From: Alphaproteobacteria bacterium
GTDB lineage: Bacteria; Pseudomonadota; Alphaproteobacteria; UBA828
DNA: 12,595 nucleotides
Reading direction: 5' to 3'
Assembly: GCA_018668475.1 (NCBI GenBank)
Contig: JABJCZ010000020.1
Span: 1-12,595, forward strand
Shown piece after piece: positions 1-6,924 of this stretch (positions are counted from its first letter, which is position 1; each line of letters opens with the position of its first letter). The notes beneath the pieces are model-generated. The model did not search any database, was not told where the DNA came from, and saw only the letters and a list, made by a program, of their open reading frames with translations. Both the position numbers and the translations under genes were made by a program.

Positions 1-1300
<1,300 letters not shown>

Positions 1301-1536
1301 CAGGCCGCTCGCCTTGCCCCTAACCAGATCGTTTCCATCATTCCAAAAATTGGCCAGTTGGCAGCCAGCTCACGACTTTCACAAGGCTTGGCGCGGGCGC
1401 AATTAGGAATGCTTTAAGTTCAGTTTACTACACTTGGTGCGGTCAGGTTGGTAATTGGCGATTATGGGCCAGACGTCAATTGATGGAACGCACCGGCCAA
1501 TTATAGGGCACCATACGGAAACCTACTGAAGTCCTG

Positions 1537-1570
1537 TTGACTTATGCCCGCCTCCGCCTTATTTGGCGGG
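1537..1570 (+). promoter_or_regulatory. Candidate tRNA-Gln promoter with GC-rich discriminator
   Basis: A -35-like TTGACT (1537-1542) is followed after 16-17 nt by a weak -10-like TTATTT/TATTTG (1559-1565) and then a GC-rich discriminator GGCGGGG. The gene start is about 15-20 nt further on. GC-rich discriminators are typical of stringently controlled stable-RNA promoters. CCGCC (1554-1558) and GGCGG (1565-1569) also form a short dyad across the -10. The rest of 1301-1536 shows no ORF or convincing signal; it must hold the promoter for ppx on the other strand, but I cannot pick one out. Confidence 0.45.
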
Positions 1571-1584
1571 GTACAAATTTCCGT

Positions 1585-1658
1585 TGGGGGATCGTCTAAC
1601 GGTAGGACAGCGGACTCTGACTCCGTCAATCGAGGTTCGAATCCTCGTCCCCCAGCCA
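1585..1658 (+). tRNA. tRNA-Gln (anticodon CTG)
   Basis: A complete cloverleaf can be folded by eye. The acceptor stem TGGGGGA/TCCCCCA (1585-1591 with 1648-1654) is a perfect 7 bp. The D-arm contains the GG of AACGGTAGG. The anticodon stem GCGGA/TCCGT encloses loop CTCTGAC, with anticodon CTG at 1617-1619, reading codon CAG. The T-arm is CGAGG-TTCGAAT-CCTCG. The 3' CCA is encoded (1656-1658). A U1-A72 first pair is characteristic of tRNA-Gln. No clear intrinsic terminator follows before 1770; this gap (1659-1770) shows nothing else I can support. Confidence 0.97.
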
Positions 1659-1770
1659 ATTTGAAAATCCGAAAATTGAGTAGACCTACGAATGGCCCGG
1701 TGGGACCGCGCCCAAAGGTCAGTAAGCGGCCATGGATGGTGTCATCACGTCGCTATGCCTCCGTACTATC

Positions 1771-2232
1771 CTAACGATAGGGAAAGGCGCGATGCGCGAC
1801 ACCCAGAGAGGCGGGCCGCACCAGAGACGTATCGGGCGCAGGCGCACGGCTGGGCCGAGAACCGACATAAAGCGCGGCCAGAATGTTCACGGCCGCGTAA
1901 ATCAACGGAATAATGGCAAATGGTCCCATCATCACGCTGAGGCCAACATAGCCGAGACTCATTCCGAAAAATGCCGCCAACTTGGCGCTAAGGGGAATGG
2001 CCCGATGCTCGTGCCAGGCGCGCAGCGGCGGCCCAAGACGTGGATGGTTATAGAGCCAGTCGTGAAAACGCTGGGAGCCACGCGAAAAGCCCCACAAGGC
2101 GATCAACAGGAACACCGTAGACGGCATCCCCGGAACGAATACCCCGATAACGCCCAGGCCCAACCCGGCAAAACCGAGAGCGAGCCAGAGTGCTTTGGCG
2201 ATGATGGCGTGGTTGATGGTGATTTTCGACAT
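1771..2232 (-). CDS. YbaN/DUF454 family inner-membrane protein
   Basis: A 153-residue small membrane protein of unknown biochemical role. The family signature is clear: a hydrophobic hairpin containing VPGMPSTVFLLIALWGFSRGS (about residues 33-53), then HDWLYNHPRLGPPLRAWHEHRAIPLSAK (about 57-84), matching the conserved 'R-S-S/L-H-W-L-NHP-G-W-HRAIP-K' block of DUF454. Two transmembrane segments lie at about 12-50 and one or two more at about 88-125. The last 25 residues are polar and low in conservation. The ATG is preceded by an AAAGGG-type ribosome site. It lies 75 nt downstream of the 349-residue gene on the same strand, but that gap contains dyads, so it may have its own promoter. Confidence 0.88.
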   Translation of the reverse strand: MSKITINHAIIAKALWLALGFAGLGLGVIGVFVPGMPSTVFLLIALWGFSRGSQRFHDWLYNHPRLGPPLRAWHEHRAIPLSAKLAAFFGMSLGYVGLSVMMGPFAIIPLIYAAVNILAALYVGSRPSRAPAPDTSLVRPASLGVAHRAFPYR

Positions 2233-2252
2233 GCACCCTTTTGCCCCACCCG

Positions 2253-2287
2253 GCCTTAAGGCGGCGTTAAAAGTAGTGGTTAACGCG
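2253..2287. promoter_or_regulatory. Two dyads in the DUF454 upstream gap
   Basis: The 75-nt gap between the two minus-strand genes holds a perfect 10-nt palindrome GCCTTAAGGC (2253-2262). It also holds a 7-bp inverted repeat GCGTTAA/TTAACGC (2264-2270 and 2280-2286) with a 9-nt spacer. Neither is followed by a T-run on either strand, so a terminator is unlikely; an operator for the DUF454 gene is the simpler reading. On the minus strand the second arm reads TTAACCAC, which resembles the CtrA half-site TTAACCAT, but the spacing is not the canonical TTAA-N7-TTAA. Confidence 0.35.
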
Positions 2288-2307
2288 AGAAAAATTGGCC
2301 CCCGACG

Positions 2308-3357
2308 TCATAAATCGGAGATGGAGGGTGCCGAATCTTCGATTTGTCGGATGCGATCAATGCCGCTGCGCATGTGAGACCTGATAAATTCGGCTTGCTG
2401 CACCGGGCCGACATTGCGCCGGCCAATCCGATCACCCCAAATGTTCATTTTGACTGTCAATCCGCACAGGACGCCGCCAATCGTAGCGTGATGCCCCTCG
2501 ATCATCGCCCTTACCTTCTGGAAAGACGTGGCATTGAGGTCTTCCCACATCGACTTGGAATGACGATCAAAACTCTCGAACCGACCGGTAATCGACGACG
2601 AGATATCGCCGAGCTGTTCACGCAGGAATGTGCAGGTCGTCATCAAGCCCCTGTCCTGCTTCATCTGATAGCTGTTCTGCAACTCACCCATCTGGTCGTA
2701 AAAAATCTCCAGCTTGGGGACGATTTCGTCCAGACCGGCTTTGTAGTAGGCAAGGGACAGATAAATATCGCCGTATTCCTCGAGAAACGTCGGCACCGCC
2801 AGCACGTCGATTTCGAGCTTTTCGGCAAGTAATTTCAGATTAGTGAGCGCCTGTTCCTTATCCGGATTAGCAAACATATTGAGCAAATCGCTGTAATTGC
2901 TAACGTCGACGTCGGAAGAGCCGTAGACTTGCTGCATCAATGGCCCTGTGAAATAGCGCATGTATTCCACGAGCTCGGATTGTTTTTCTTCCGACAGGCT
3001 GAGTTGAGTATGTTCGTCGACCTCAATGCCGAGACGGCGCAAGTCAATGCGCAGGCAATAGACGTCATAACTGTTCAATGCGGCGAGGCTATTGGCGATT
3101 CGCTGGTCTTCGTAGCCTTCGGTACCGGTCCATTGAAAAACTTGATCGAGCTTTTCGGGCGCCACCTGCCCGCTGCCCGACGATTCATCCTGGTAAAGCT
3201 CGATCACCGATTCGAGGGCTGAATTCTTGATCAAACGGGCCCTTTTGAGACCAGGCGTTTCAAACGGGATTATTGAGAGTGGCAAAATATGGATCGAATC
3301 CATATCGAGCTGTTCGCTACTCAAGTCCTCTGTCGCAGCGGCGGCCGCAGCGGTCAT
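2308..3357 (-). CDS. Uncharacterised conserved-looking cytosolic protein, 349 residues
   Basis: I do not recognise a family with a known function. There is no signal peptide or transmembrane segment. After an Ala-rich start (residues 2-8) comes an ordered, probably conserved block (IHILPLSIIPFETPG, then LKRARLIKNSALESVIELY, about 22-55), followed by long amphipathic acidic helices to about residue 290 and a mixed C-terminus ending IEDSAPSISDL. Coding is supported by length, absence of internal stops, normal amino-acid composition and a GGGG ribosome site 6 nt before the ATG. A few cysteines are scattered with no metal-binding pattern. The composition suggests an all-helical scaffold or interaction protein rather than an enzyme (inference). 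It is divergent from the ELM1-family gene across a 212-nt region and is followed by DUF454. Confidence 0.8.
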   Translation of the reverse strand: MTAAAAAATEDLSSEQLDMDSIHILPLSIIPFETPGLKRARLIKNSALESVIELYQDESSGSGQVAPEKLDQVFQWTGTEGYEDQRIANSLAALNSYDVYCLRIDLRRLGIEVDEHTQLSLSEEKQSELVEYMRYFTGPLMQQVYGSSDVDVSNYSDLLNMFANPDKEQALTNLKLLAEKLEIDVLAVPTFLEEYGDIYLSLAYYKAGLDEIVPKLEIFYDQMGELQNSYQMKQDRGLMTTCTFLREQLGDISSSITGRFESFDRHSKSMWEDLNATSFQKVRAMIEGHHATIGGVLCGLTVKMNIWGDRIGRRNVGPVQQAEFIRSHMRSGIDRIRQIEDSAPSISDL

Positions 3358-3374
3358 ATCGATCCCCGGATCAT

Positions 3375-3454
3375 CGTACTGGAAAGTACGCGCTCAACAC
3401 GTGAGCCCAGTGTGAAAAGTTAACGCGGTTAATATGACCCGAAGGGGTTAATAA
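3375..3454. repeat. Dyad and TTAACC repeats upstream of the 349-residue gene
   Basis: Between the divergent genes there are two identical direct repeats GGTTAATA (3427-3434 and 3446-3453, 19 nt apart). A third related TTAA (3420-3423) lies in GTTAACGCG, a 9-mer that is also found at 2279-2287 upstream of the next minus gene. ACCC-GAAG-GGGT (3437-3448) sits between the repeats. Nearer the start codon is a perfect hairpin CGTACT-N4-AGTACG (3375-3390). Read on the minus strand, the repeats are TATTAACC, a CtrA-half-site-like sequence, and they also resemble AT-rich -10 elements. A regulator site is likely but not identifiable. Confidence 0.4.
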
Positions 3455-3488
3455 TGAGTTTCGATACGAGGTCCAGTGGTGTTAAACC

Positions 3489-3510
3489 GACCGGGCTATC
3501 TGGACCGGTC
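3489..3510. promoter_or_regulatory. GACCGG/CCGGTC inverted repeat upstream of the ELM1-family gene
   Basis: GACCGG (3489-3494) is repeated inverted as CCGGTC (3505-3510), and the right arm is itself the 8-nt palindrome GACCGGTC (3503-3510). It lies about 60 nt before the ELM1-family start codon, within the divergent intergenic region. No T-run follows, so it is more likely a protein-binding site than a terminator. The regulator is unknown. Confidence 0.3.
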
Positions 3511-3569
3511 ATGCTAGCTTTCGAGACTCAGCCGCGCATGTATGCCCGGGCCCTTATCTGAGGCCACCG

Positions 3570-4625
3570 ATGACAAGACCCGCAACGGAACAATCGACCC
3601 GCGCCGTCGCACCCAATAGCGGCCAAAGCTGCTGGATTATTACTGAAGGCGCGGCAGGCATGGAGAACCAGTGCCTCGGACTGGCGGATGCGCTTGGCCT
3701 TGATACGACTGTATTTCGTCCGCCCAAGGCATTACTGCATGGGATTGTGCCCGGCAGGTGGCTCGGCGCCGCGACGCTGACACAGCGCCTGCGGGCAAGT
3801 GCGCAAAACTCGGGCGCAGACTCGAGCACCACTTCAGGCGGCGCTCTACCGGCCTATCCGGACATTGCGATCTCGTGCGGCCACAAGTCGGTCGCCTACG
3901 CCATTGCGCTGCGTCGGATGAGCCAGGGCAAAACGCTCACGGCTCACATTCAAAACCCGCACACATCGCCTGCACTGTTTGACCTGGTATTTGCCCCGGC
4001 GCACGACCGCCTGGAAGGCACAAATGTCACCGCCACCGCCGGCGCATTGCATCGCGTAACGGCGCAGCAACTGGATGATGCGCGCCAGCACTTTTCAGAT
4101 CGCTATGCGAGCCTGCCGCGCCCACTGATCACGGCGTTGATCGGTGGCGCCAGCAAGCGCTACCGACTGGATGCTGATGCCGCCCGCGCCATTGGGAGCG
4201 ACCTTGCCAAGCTCGTCGCCACGCAAAATGGCAGTTTGCTTGTAACGACCTCGCGCCGGACTGCACCGGACGCCGCTGCCGCATTGCGCCAGGCCCTTGC
4301 AGATGTCCCCGGCGAAATTTGGGATGGTACCGGCGACAATCCCTATTTCGGGTATCTGGCGCTGGCCGACCATATCGTCGTGACCTGTGATTCGGTGACC
4401 ATGACGTCCGAGGCCTGTGCCACTGGCAAGCCGGTTCATGTCATGCGATTGAAGGGTCGGGGATCACGTCGATTCGATCAGTTTTTTGCCGACTTTGTGG
4501 CCGCCGGTTATGTTCGCTGGTTATCGGGGACCCTTGACGCCTGGCTCTATGACCCACCGCAGGAGACCGCTCGGGCAGCGGAAATTGTCCAACAACGGCT
4601 AACGGATCGCGCGCCTGACTTGTAA
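3570..4625 (+). CDS. ELM1/GtrOC1-like family protein (DUF1022, 'mitochondrial fission ELM1')
   Basis: A 351-residue member of the Pfam Mito_fiss_Elm1 family, common in alphaproteobacteria and shared with plant ELM1. The fold resembles GT-B glycosyltransferases, and the bacterial role is not established. Family blocks in order: WIITEGAAGMENQCLGLADALG (about 22-43), PDIAISCGHKSVAYA (about 97-111), the AHIQNPHTSPALFDLVFAPAHD block (about 125-146), ALIGGASKRYRL (189-200), the TSRRTAP motif (227-233), NPYFGYLALADHIVVTCDSVTMTSEA (257-282) and TGKPVHVM (285-292). These match the family's 'HIQ-P, P-HD, IGG, SRRT, NPY-AD-VT-DS-M-EA' pattern. A GAGG ribosome site (3560-3563) precedes the ATG. No signal peptide, so it acts in the cytoplasm or at the inner face of the membrane. 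A link to envelope glycan synthesis is a plausible inference only. Confidence 0.88.
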   Translation: MTRPATEQSTRAVAPNSGQSCWIITEGAAGMENQCLGLADALGLDTTVFRPPKALLHGIVPGRWLGAATLTQRLRASAQNSGADSSTTSGGALPAYPDIAISCGHKSVAYAIALRRMSQGKTLTAHIQNPHTSPALFDLVFAPAHDRLEGTNVTATAGALHRVTAQQLDDARQHFSDRYASLPRPLITALIGGASKRYRLDADAARAIGSDLAKLVATQNGSLLVTTSRRTAPDAAAALRQALADVPGEIWDGTGDNPYFGYLALADHIVVTCDSVTMTSEACATGKPVHVMRLKGRGSRRFDQFFADFVAAGYVRWLSGTLDAWLYDPPQETARAAEIVQQRLTDRAPDL

Positions 4626-4713
4626 CCACCGCTGCCGGTTCATACTGTAGAGACATGCGATATGCGGCGCTCGCGCATCGCTCATGCCATCATTCGATTG
4701 TGAGATCCTATTC

Positions 4714-5682
4714 ATGCCCGAAACACACCATTCCAAGGTTCTGATCATCGGATCCGGCCCGGCCGGCTATACCGCCGCCATTTATGCCGCCCGAGCCAAC
4801 CTTCACCCCATCCTTGTGCAGGGGCTTGAGCCCGGGGGCCAGCTCACCATCACCACAGATGTGGAAAACTATCCCGGATTTGCGGATGTGATTCAGGGTC
4901 CCTGGCTGATGGACCAAATGCGTGGGCAGGCTGAGAGCGTCGGCACCAAAATGGTCTCGGACCTCGTCACAGGCGTCGATTTCTCGTCCCGACCATACCG
5001 ATGCCAGGGCGATTCAGGCGATATCTACACGGCTGATACGGTGATCATCTCCACCGGCGCGCAGGCGCGCTGGCTTGGGCTCGAGAGCGAAGAAACGTTT
5101 ATGGGCTTTGGCGTTTCAGCATGTGCCACTTGTGACGGTTTCTTTTACCGCGGCAAAAACGTCGCCGTTATTGGTGGCGGCAATACAGCTGTAGAGGAAG
5201 CACTGTATCTGACTAATCATGCAGCCCGCGTCACACTGGTGCATCGACGCGATAGCCTGCGCTCGGAAAAAATTCTGCAAGATCGCCTGTTTGCCAACGA
5301 CAAAATTGACGTCGTCTGGGACCACACCCTCGACGAGATTATCGGCGACAGGGACCCCAAGGGCGTCACTGCAGCCCGATTGCGCAATGTCGGCAACGGG
5401 GACACTCGCGATCTTGCGGTCGACGGCGTGTTTGTCGCCATCGGCCACCGTCCGAACACCGATATTTTCAAGGGTCAGGTTGATATGGACTCAGAGGGCT
5501 ACATCGTAACCGCACCGGACAGCACCGCAACCAGTGTGCCAGGCGTGTTCGCGGCCGGTGATGTTCAGGACAAGCAATACCGCCAGGCTGTTACTGCCGC
5601 CGGAACCGGTTGCATGAGTGCTCTGGAGGCGGAAAAGTTCGTCGCTGAGAACCCGCTGGAAACCTCGGCCGCCGCAGAATGA
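4714..5682 (+). CDS. trxB: Thioredoxin-disulfide reductase TrxB
   Basis: A cytosolic FAD enzyme that passes electrons from NADPH to oxidised thioredoxin. From the chosen start it has 322 residues, normal for the low-Mr type. Visible: FAD-binding VLIIGSGPAGYTAAIYAARA near the N-terminus, TTDVENYPGF, the redox-active CATC (about 137-140) in SACATCDGFF, the NADPH-binding GGGNTAVEEALYL with the VHRRDSLR that selects NADPH, and the C-terminal FAD motif GVFAAGDVQDKQYRQAVTAAGTGC. An in-frame ATG 30 nt upstream (4684) would add a 10-residue leader; I prefer 4714 because homologues start just before the FAD motif. A weak promoter may lie at TTGTAA (4620-4625) / TACTGT (4643-4648). The LysR gene follows after 22 nt. 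Confidence 0.97.
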   Translation: MPETHHSKVLIIGSGPAGYTAAIYAARANLHPILVQGLEPGGQLTITTDVENYPGFADVIQGPWLMDQMRGQAESVGTKMVSDLVTGVDFSSRPYRCQGDSGDIYTADTVIISTGAQARWLGLESEETFMGFGVSACATCDGFFYRGKNVAVIGGGNTAVEEALYLTNHAARVTLVHRRDSLRSEKILQDRLFANDKIDVVWDHTLDEIIGDRDPKGVTAARLRNVGNGDTRDLAVDGVFVAIGHRPNTDIFKGQVDMDSEGYIVTAPDSTATSVPGVFAAGDVQDKQYRQAVTAAGTGCMSALEAEKFVAENPLETSAAAE

Positions 5683-5704
5683 CCAGCCGAGCCTGAGGGT
5701 CGCA

Positions 5705-6595
5705 ATGGACTGGGATAAATTACGCGTCTTTCGGGCTGTCGCCGCAGCCGGCAGCTTTACAAGCGCCGGACGCGAACTGCAACTTAGCCAGTCCTCCGTC
5801 AGCCGGCATATTTCAGGCCTGGAAGAGCAGCTGGGTGTCGCCCTTTTTCACCGGCACTCGCGCGGTCTAATCCTCACCGAGCAAGGTGAATCGCTTTTTG
5901 AAACCGCGCAGGACGTTTTTTCGAAACTCATGCTGGCCGAAGCGGCAATTTTGGAGGGACGCGATACGCCGAGTGGGCGTCTGGTCGTTACGGCAACGGT
6001 AACCTTTGCGTCTATCTGGTTGGCCCCGCGGTTGATTGCCTTCCGAAGGCTTTATCCCGAGATCGATCTCACACTGCTCGCAGCCGATGATGCCAAAGAC
6101 CTGAGTATGCGCGAGGCCGATATCGCAATTCGCATCGGTCCGCTGAGCCAGCCCGACTTGATCCAGCGCCACCTGATGAAGTTTCATCACCACATATATG
6201 CGTCACCGTCGTACCTCGAAGAGCATGGTCCGATAGAGAAAATAGAGGACCTGTGGAACCATCAGTTGATCGTCTACAACAAGGGACCACTGACCGGGCT
6301 CATCCACCCGTTTTGGATGACCGATCTCGCCGGCTCAGCTGCCGCCGCCCCCCAGCCGGTTCTCGAGGTCAACAATATCTATTGCATGGTCCAGGCTGTC
6401 GAAAGCGGGCTTGGCGTTGCCGGATTGCCTGATTACTCGGTTCATGACCACGCCAAAGTGGTGCGGGTTCTGCCCGAGGCGGAGGGACCGGAGATAGATA
6501 CTTACTTCGTTTATCCGGAAGAATTGCGGCATTCGAAGCGGATCGCCGTTTTTCGCGACTTCCTGTTGCAGCAGCTTGCAGACTGGCGTTACTAG
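5705..6595 (+). CDS. LysR-type transcriptional regulator, likely the trxB-linked LsrB/VtlR type
   Basis: A 296-residue LysR protein: winged helix-turn-helix at about residues 4-62 (LRVFRAVAAAGSFTSAGREL, then SQSSVSRHISGLEEQLG), a linker helix to about 88, and a periplasmic-binding-protein-like effector domain from about 92 to the end. The ATG at 5705 follows TGAGGG (5694-5699), and the MDWDKLRVF start matches family N-termini. The reading frame is open further upstream, inside trxB, but that is not the start. It shares a transcript with trxB. In Sinorhizobium the gene directly after trxB is lsrB, and the Brucella relative VtlR activates the AbcR2 small RNA; orthology here is inferred from that synteny. 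It contains a single cysteine (Cys227), so the multi-cysteine redox sensing described for LsrB cannot operate in the same way. Confidence 0.93.
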   Translation: MDWDKLRVFRAVAAAGSFTSAGRELQLSQSSVSRHISGLEEQLGVALFHRHSRGLILTEQGESLFETAQDVFSKLMLAEAAILEGRDTPSGRLVVTATVTFASIWLAPRLIAFRRLYPEIDLTLLAADDAKDLSMREADIAIRIGPLSQPDLIQRHLMKFHHHIYASPSYLEEHGPIEKIEDLWNHQLIVYNKGPLTGLIHPFWMTDLAGSAAAAPQPVLEVNNIYCMVQAVESGLGVAGLPDYSVHDHAKVVRVLPEAEGPEIDTYFVYPEELRHSKRIAVFRDFLLQQLADWRY

Positions 6596-6631
6596 CGGCG
6601 ACTTGCGAACCAGCCAAACCTCAATCTTGCC

Positions 6632-6646
6632 ATGCAAAAATTGCAT
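6632..6646. promoter_or_regulatory. LysR-type operator (perfect T-N11-A dyad)
   Basis: ATGCAAAAATTGCAT is a perfect 6+3+6 inverted repeat that contains the LysR-family signature T-N11-A (T6633, A6645). It lies 37 nt after the LysR stop codon, where no downstream protein gene exists on the plus strand. Its centre (6639) is about 64 nt before the predicted start of the small RNA, the usual location of a LysR recognition site. The LysR protein encoded immediately upstream is the obvious candidate to bind it (inference). Confidence 0.6.
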
Positions 6647-6667
6647 AACAGCATTGAATATTTTTTA

Positions 6668-6707
6668 CTGGAAATAATTGGTCCGGACCTTATGTTCTGC
6701 ATTGCAG
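6668..6707 (+). promoter_or_regulatory. Candidate activator-dependent promoter of the small RNA
   Basis: A poor -35 (CTGGAA, 6668-6673) and a fair -10 (TATGTT, 6691-6696) with 17-nt spacing would start transcription near 6703. The spacer holds a perfect palindrome GGTCCGGACC (6680-6689). The start point overlaps another perfect dyad, CTGCA-T-TGCAG (6697-6707), whose core TGCA recurs from the upstream operator; the two dyad centres are 63 nt apart, six helical turns. An alternative -10, CATAAC (6708-6713), would start near 6720 and cut into the first hairpin. A weak -35 fits a promoter that needs an activator. Confidence 0.45.
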
Positions 6708-6921
6708 CATAACGGTGCGTAGCTCCTACCTCCCCTAGCACCGCTATCTGCAACGCTGAGCCTCGGCGACCCCTCGCCAGGCTCGCGGGCTTCGAATCAA
6801 GGTTCGGAGCCGGGTCTACGGGCCCAAGTAGGCGGGCCACATATTGCCCGTCTTACGTCTCCCAGACGTGAAACCTCCCTGTTGACTAGGGCCGGACTGC
6901 TTGCAGTCCGGCCCTTTTTTT
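6703..6921 (+). ncRNA. Candidate trans-acting small RNA with anti-SD loops, AbcR/alpha-r15-like in context
   Basis: A non-coding interval of about 220 nt ends in a strong intrinsic terminator. Hairpins read 5' to 3': H1, CGGTGC-(G)-TAG/CTA-GCACCG (6713-6743), with 12-nt loop CTCCTACCTCCC; H2, GAGCCT-(C)-GGCGA/TCGCC-AGGCTC with CCCC loop (6758-6784); H3, GGCTTCGAA/TTCGGAGCC with one G-U (6788-6811); H4, ACGGGC/GCCCGT (6818-6851) or an alternative GGCCC/GGGCC; H5, ACGTCT-CCC-AGACGT (6855-6869); a linker with CCTCCC (6874-6879); then the terminator. Loop and linker CCUCC repeats complement Shine-Dalgarno sequences, as in AbcR RNAs, which are encoded near lsrB in Sinorhizobium. AbcR RNAs are about 100-120 nt, so this one is longer; a shorter form starting near 6850 is possible. 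The 'Cuckoo'/CcsR RNAs with CCUCCUCCC loops are an alternative comparison. The 5' end is approximate. Confidence 0.65.
6889..6921 (+). terminator. Intrinsic terminator of the small RNA
   Basis: A perfect 12-bp stem GGGCCGGACTGC/GCAGTCCGGCCC (6889-6900 with 6903-6914), effectively closed by a CTTG tetraloop, is followed directly by seven T (6915-6921). The orientation is plus-strand only, since no T-run follows the stem on the minus strand. It lies about 300 nt after the LysR stop and 3 nt before the convergent HAD stop codon, so it serves either the small RNA or a long trxB-lysR 3' UTR. Confidence 0.95.
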
Positions 6922-6924
6922 GTG

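Noticed and set aside
3570..4625. The window's ELM1-family gene as a mitochondrial-type fission factor in the bacterium
   Set aside because: The name comes from the plant homologue. Bacterial members have no shown role in division, so no such function is claimed.
5618..5704. An upstream extension of the LysR gene into trxB
   Set aside because: The extension translates trxB's C-terminus in the wrong frame. The conserved LysR N-terminus starts at 5705 right after a TGAGGG ribosome site.
6632..6712. A 26-codon ORF starting MQKLHNSIEYF in the LysR downstream region
   Set aside because: It has no ribosome site, its start codon is inside the LysR-type dyad, and it ends where the promoter/sRNA signals begin. 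A non-coding regulatory reading explains the sequence better.
6785..6812. A T-loop-like TTCGAATC near 6791 hinting at a tRNA in the sRNA region
   Set aside because: The flanking bases do not form a T-stem, and no anticodon or acceptor arms can be found. The bases fit hairpin H3 instead.
6596..6924. 6S RNA, SRP RNA, tmRNA or a riboswitch as the identity of the structured interval
   Set aside because: I see no SRP Alu/S-domain signature and no tmRNA tRNA-like ends. No plus-strand gene lies after the terminator for a riboswitch to control. A 6S-like long rod is not what the separate hairpins form.
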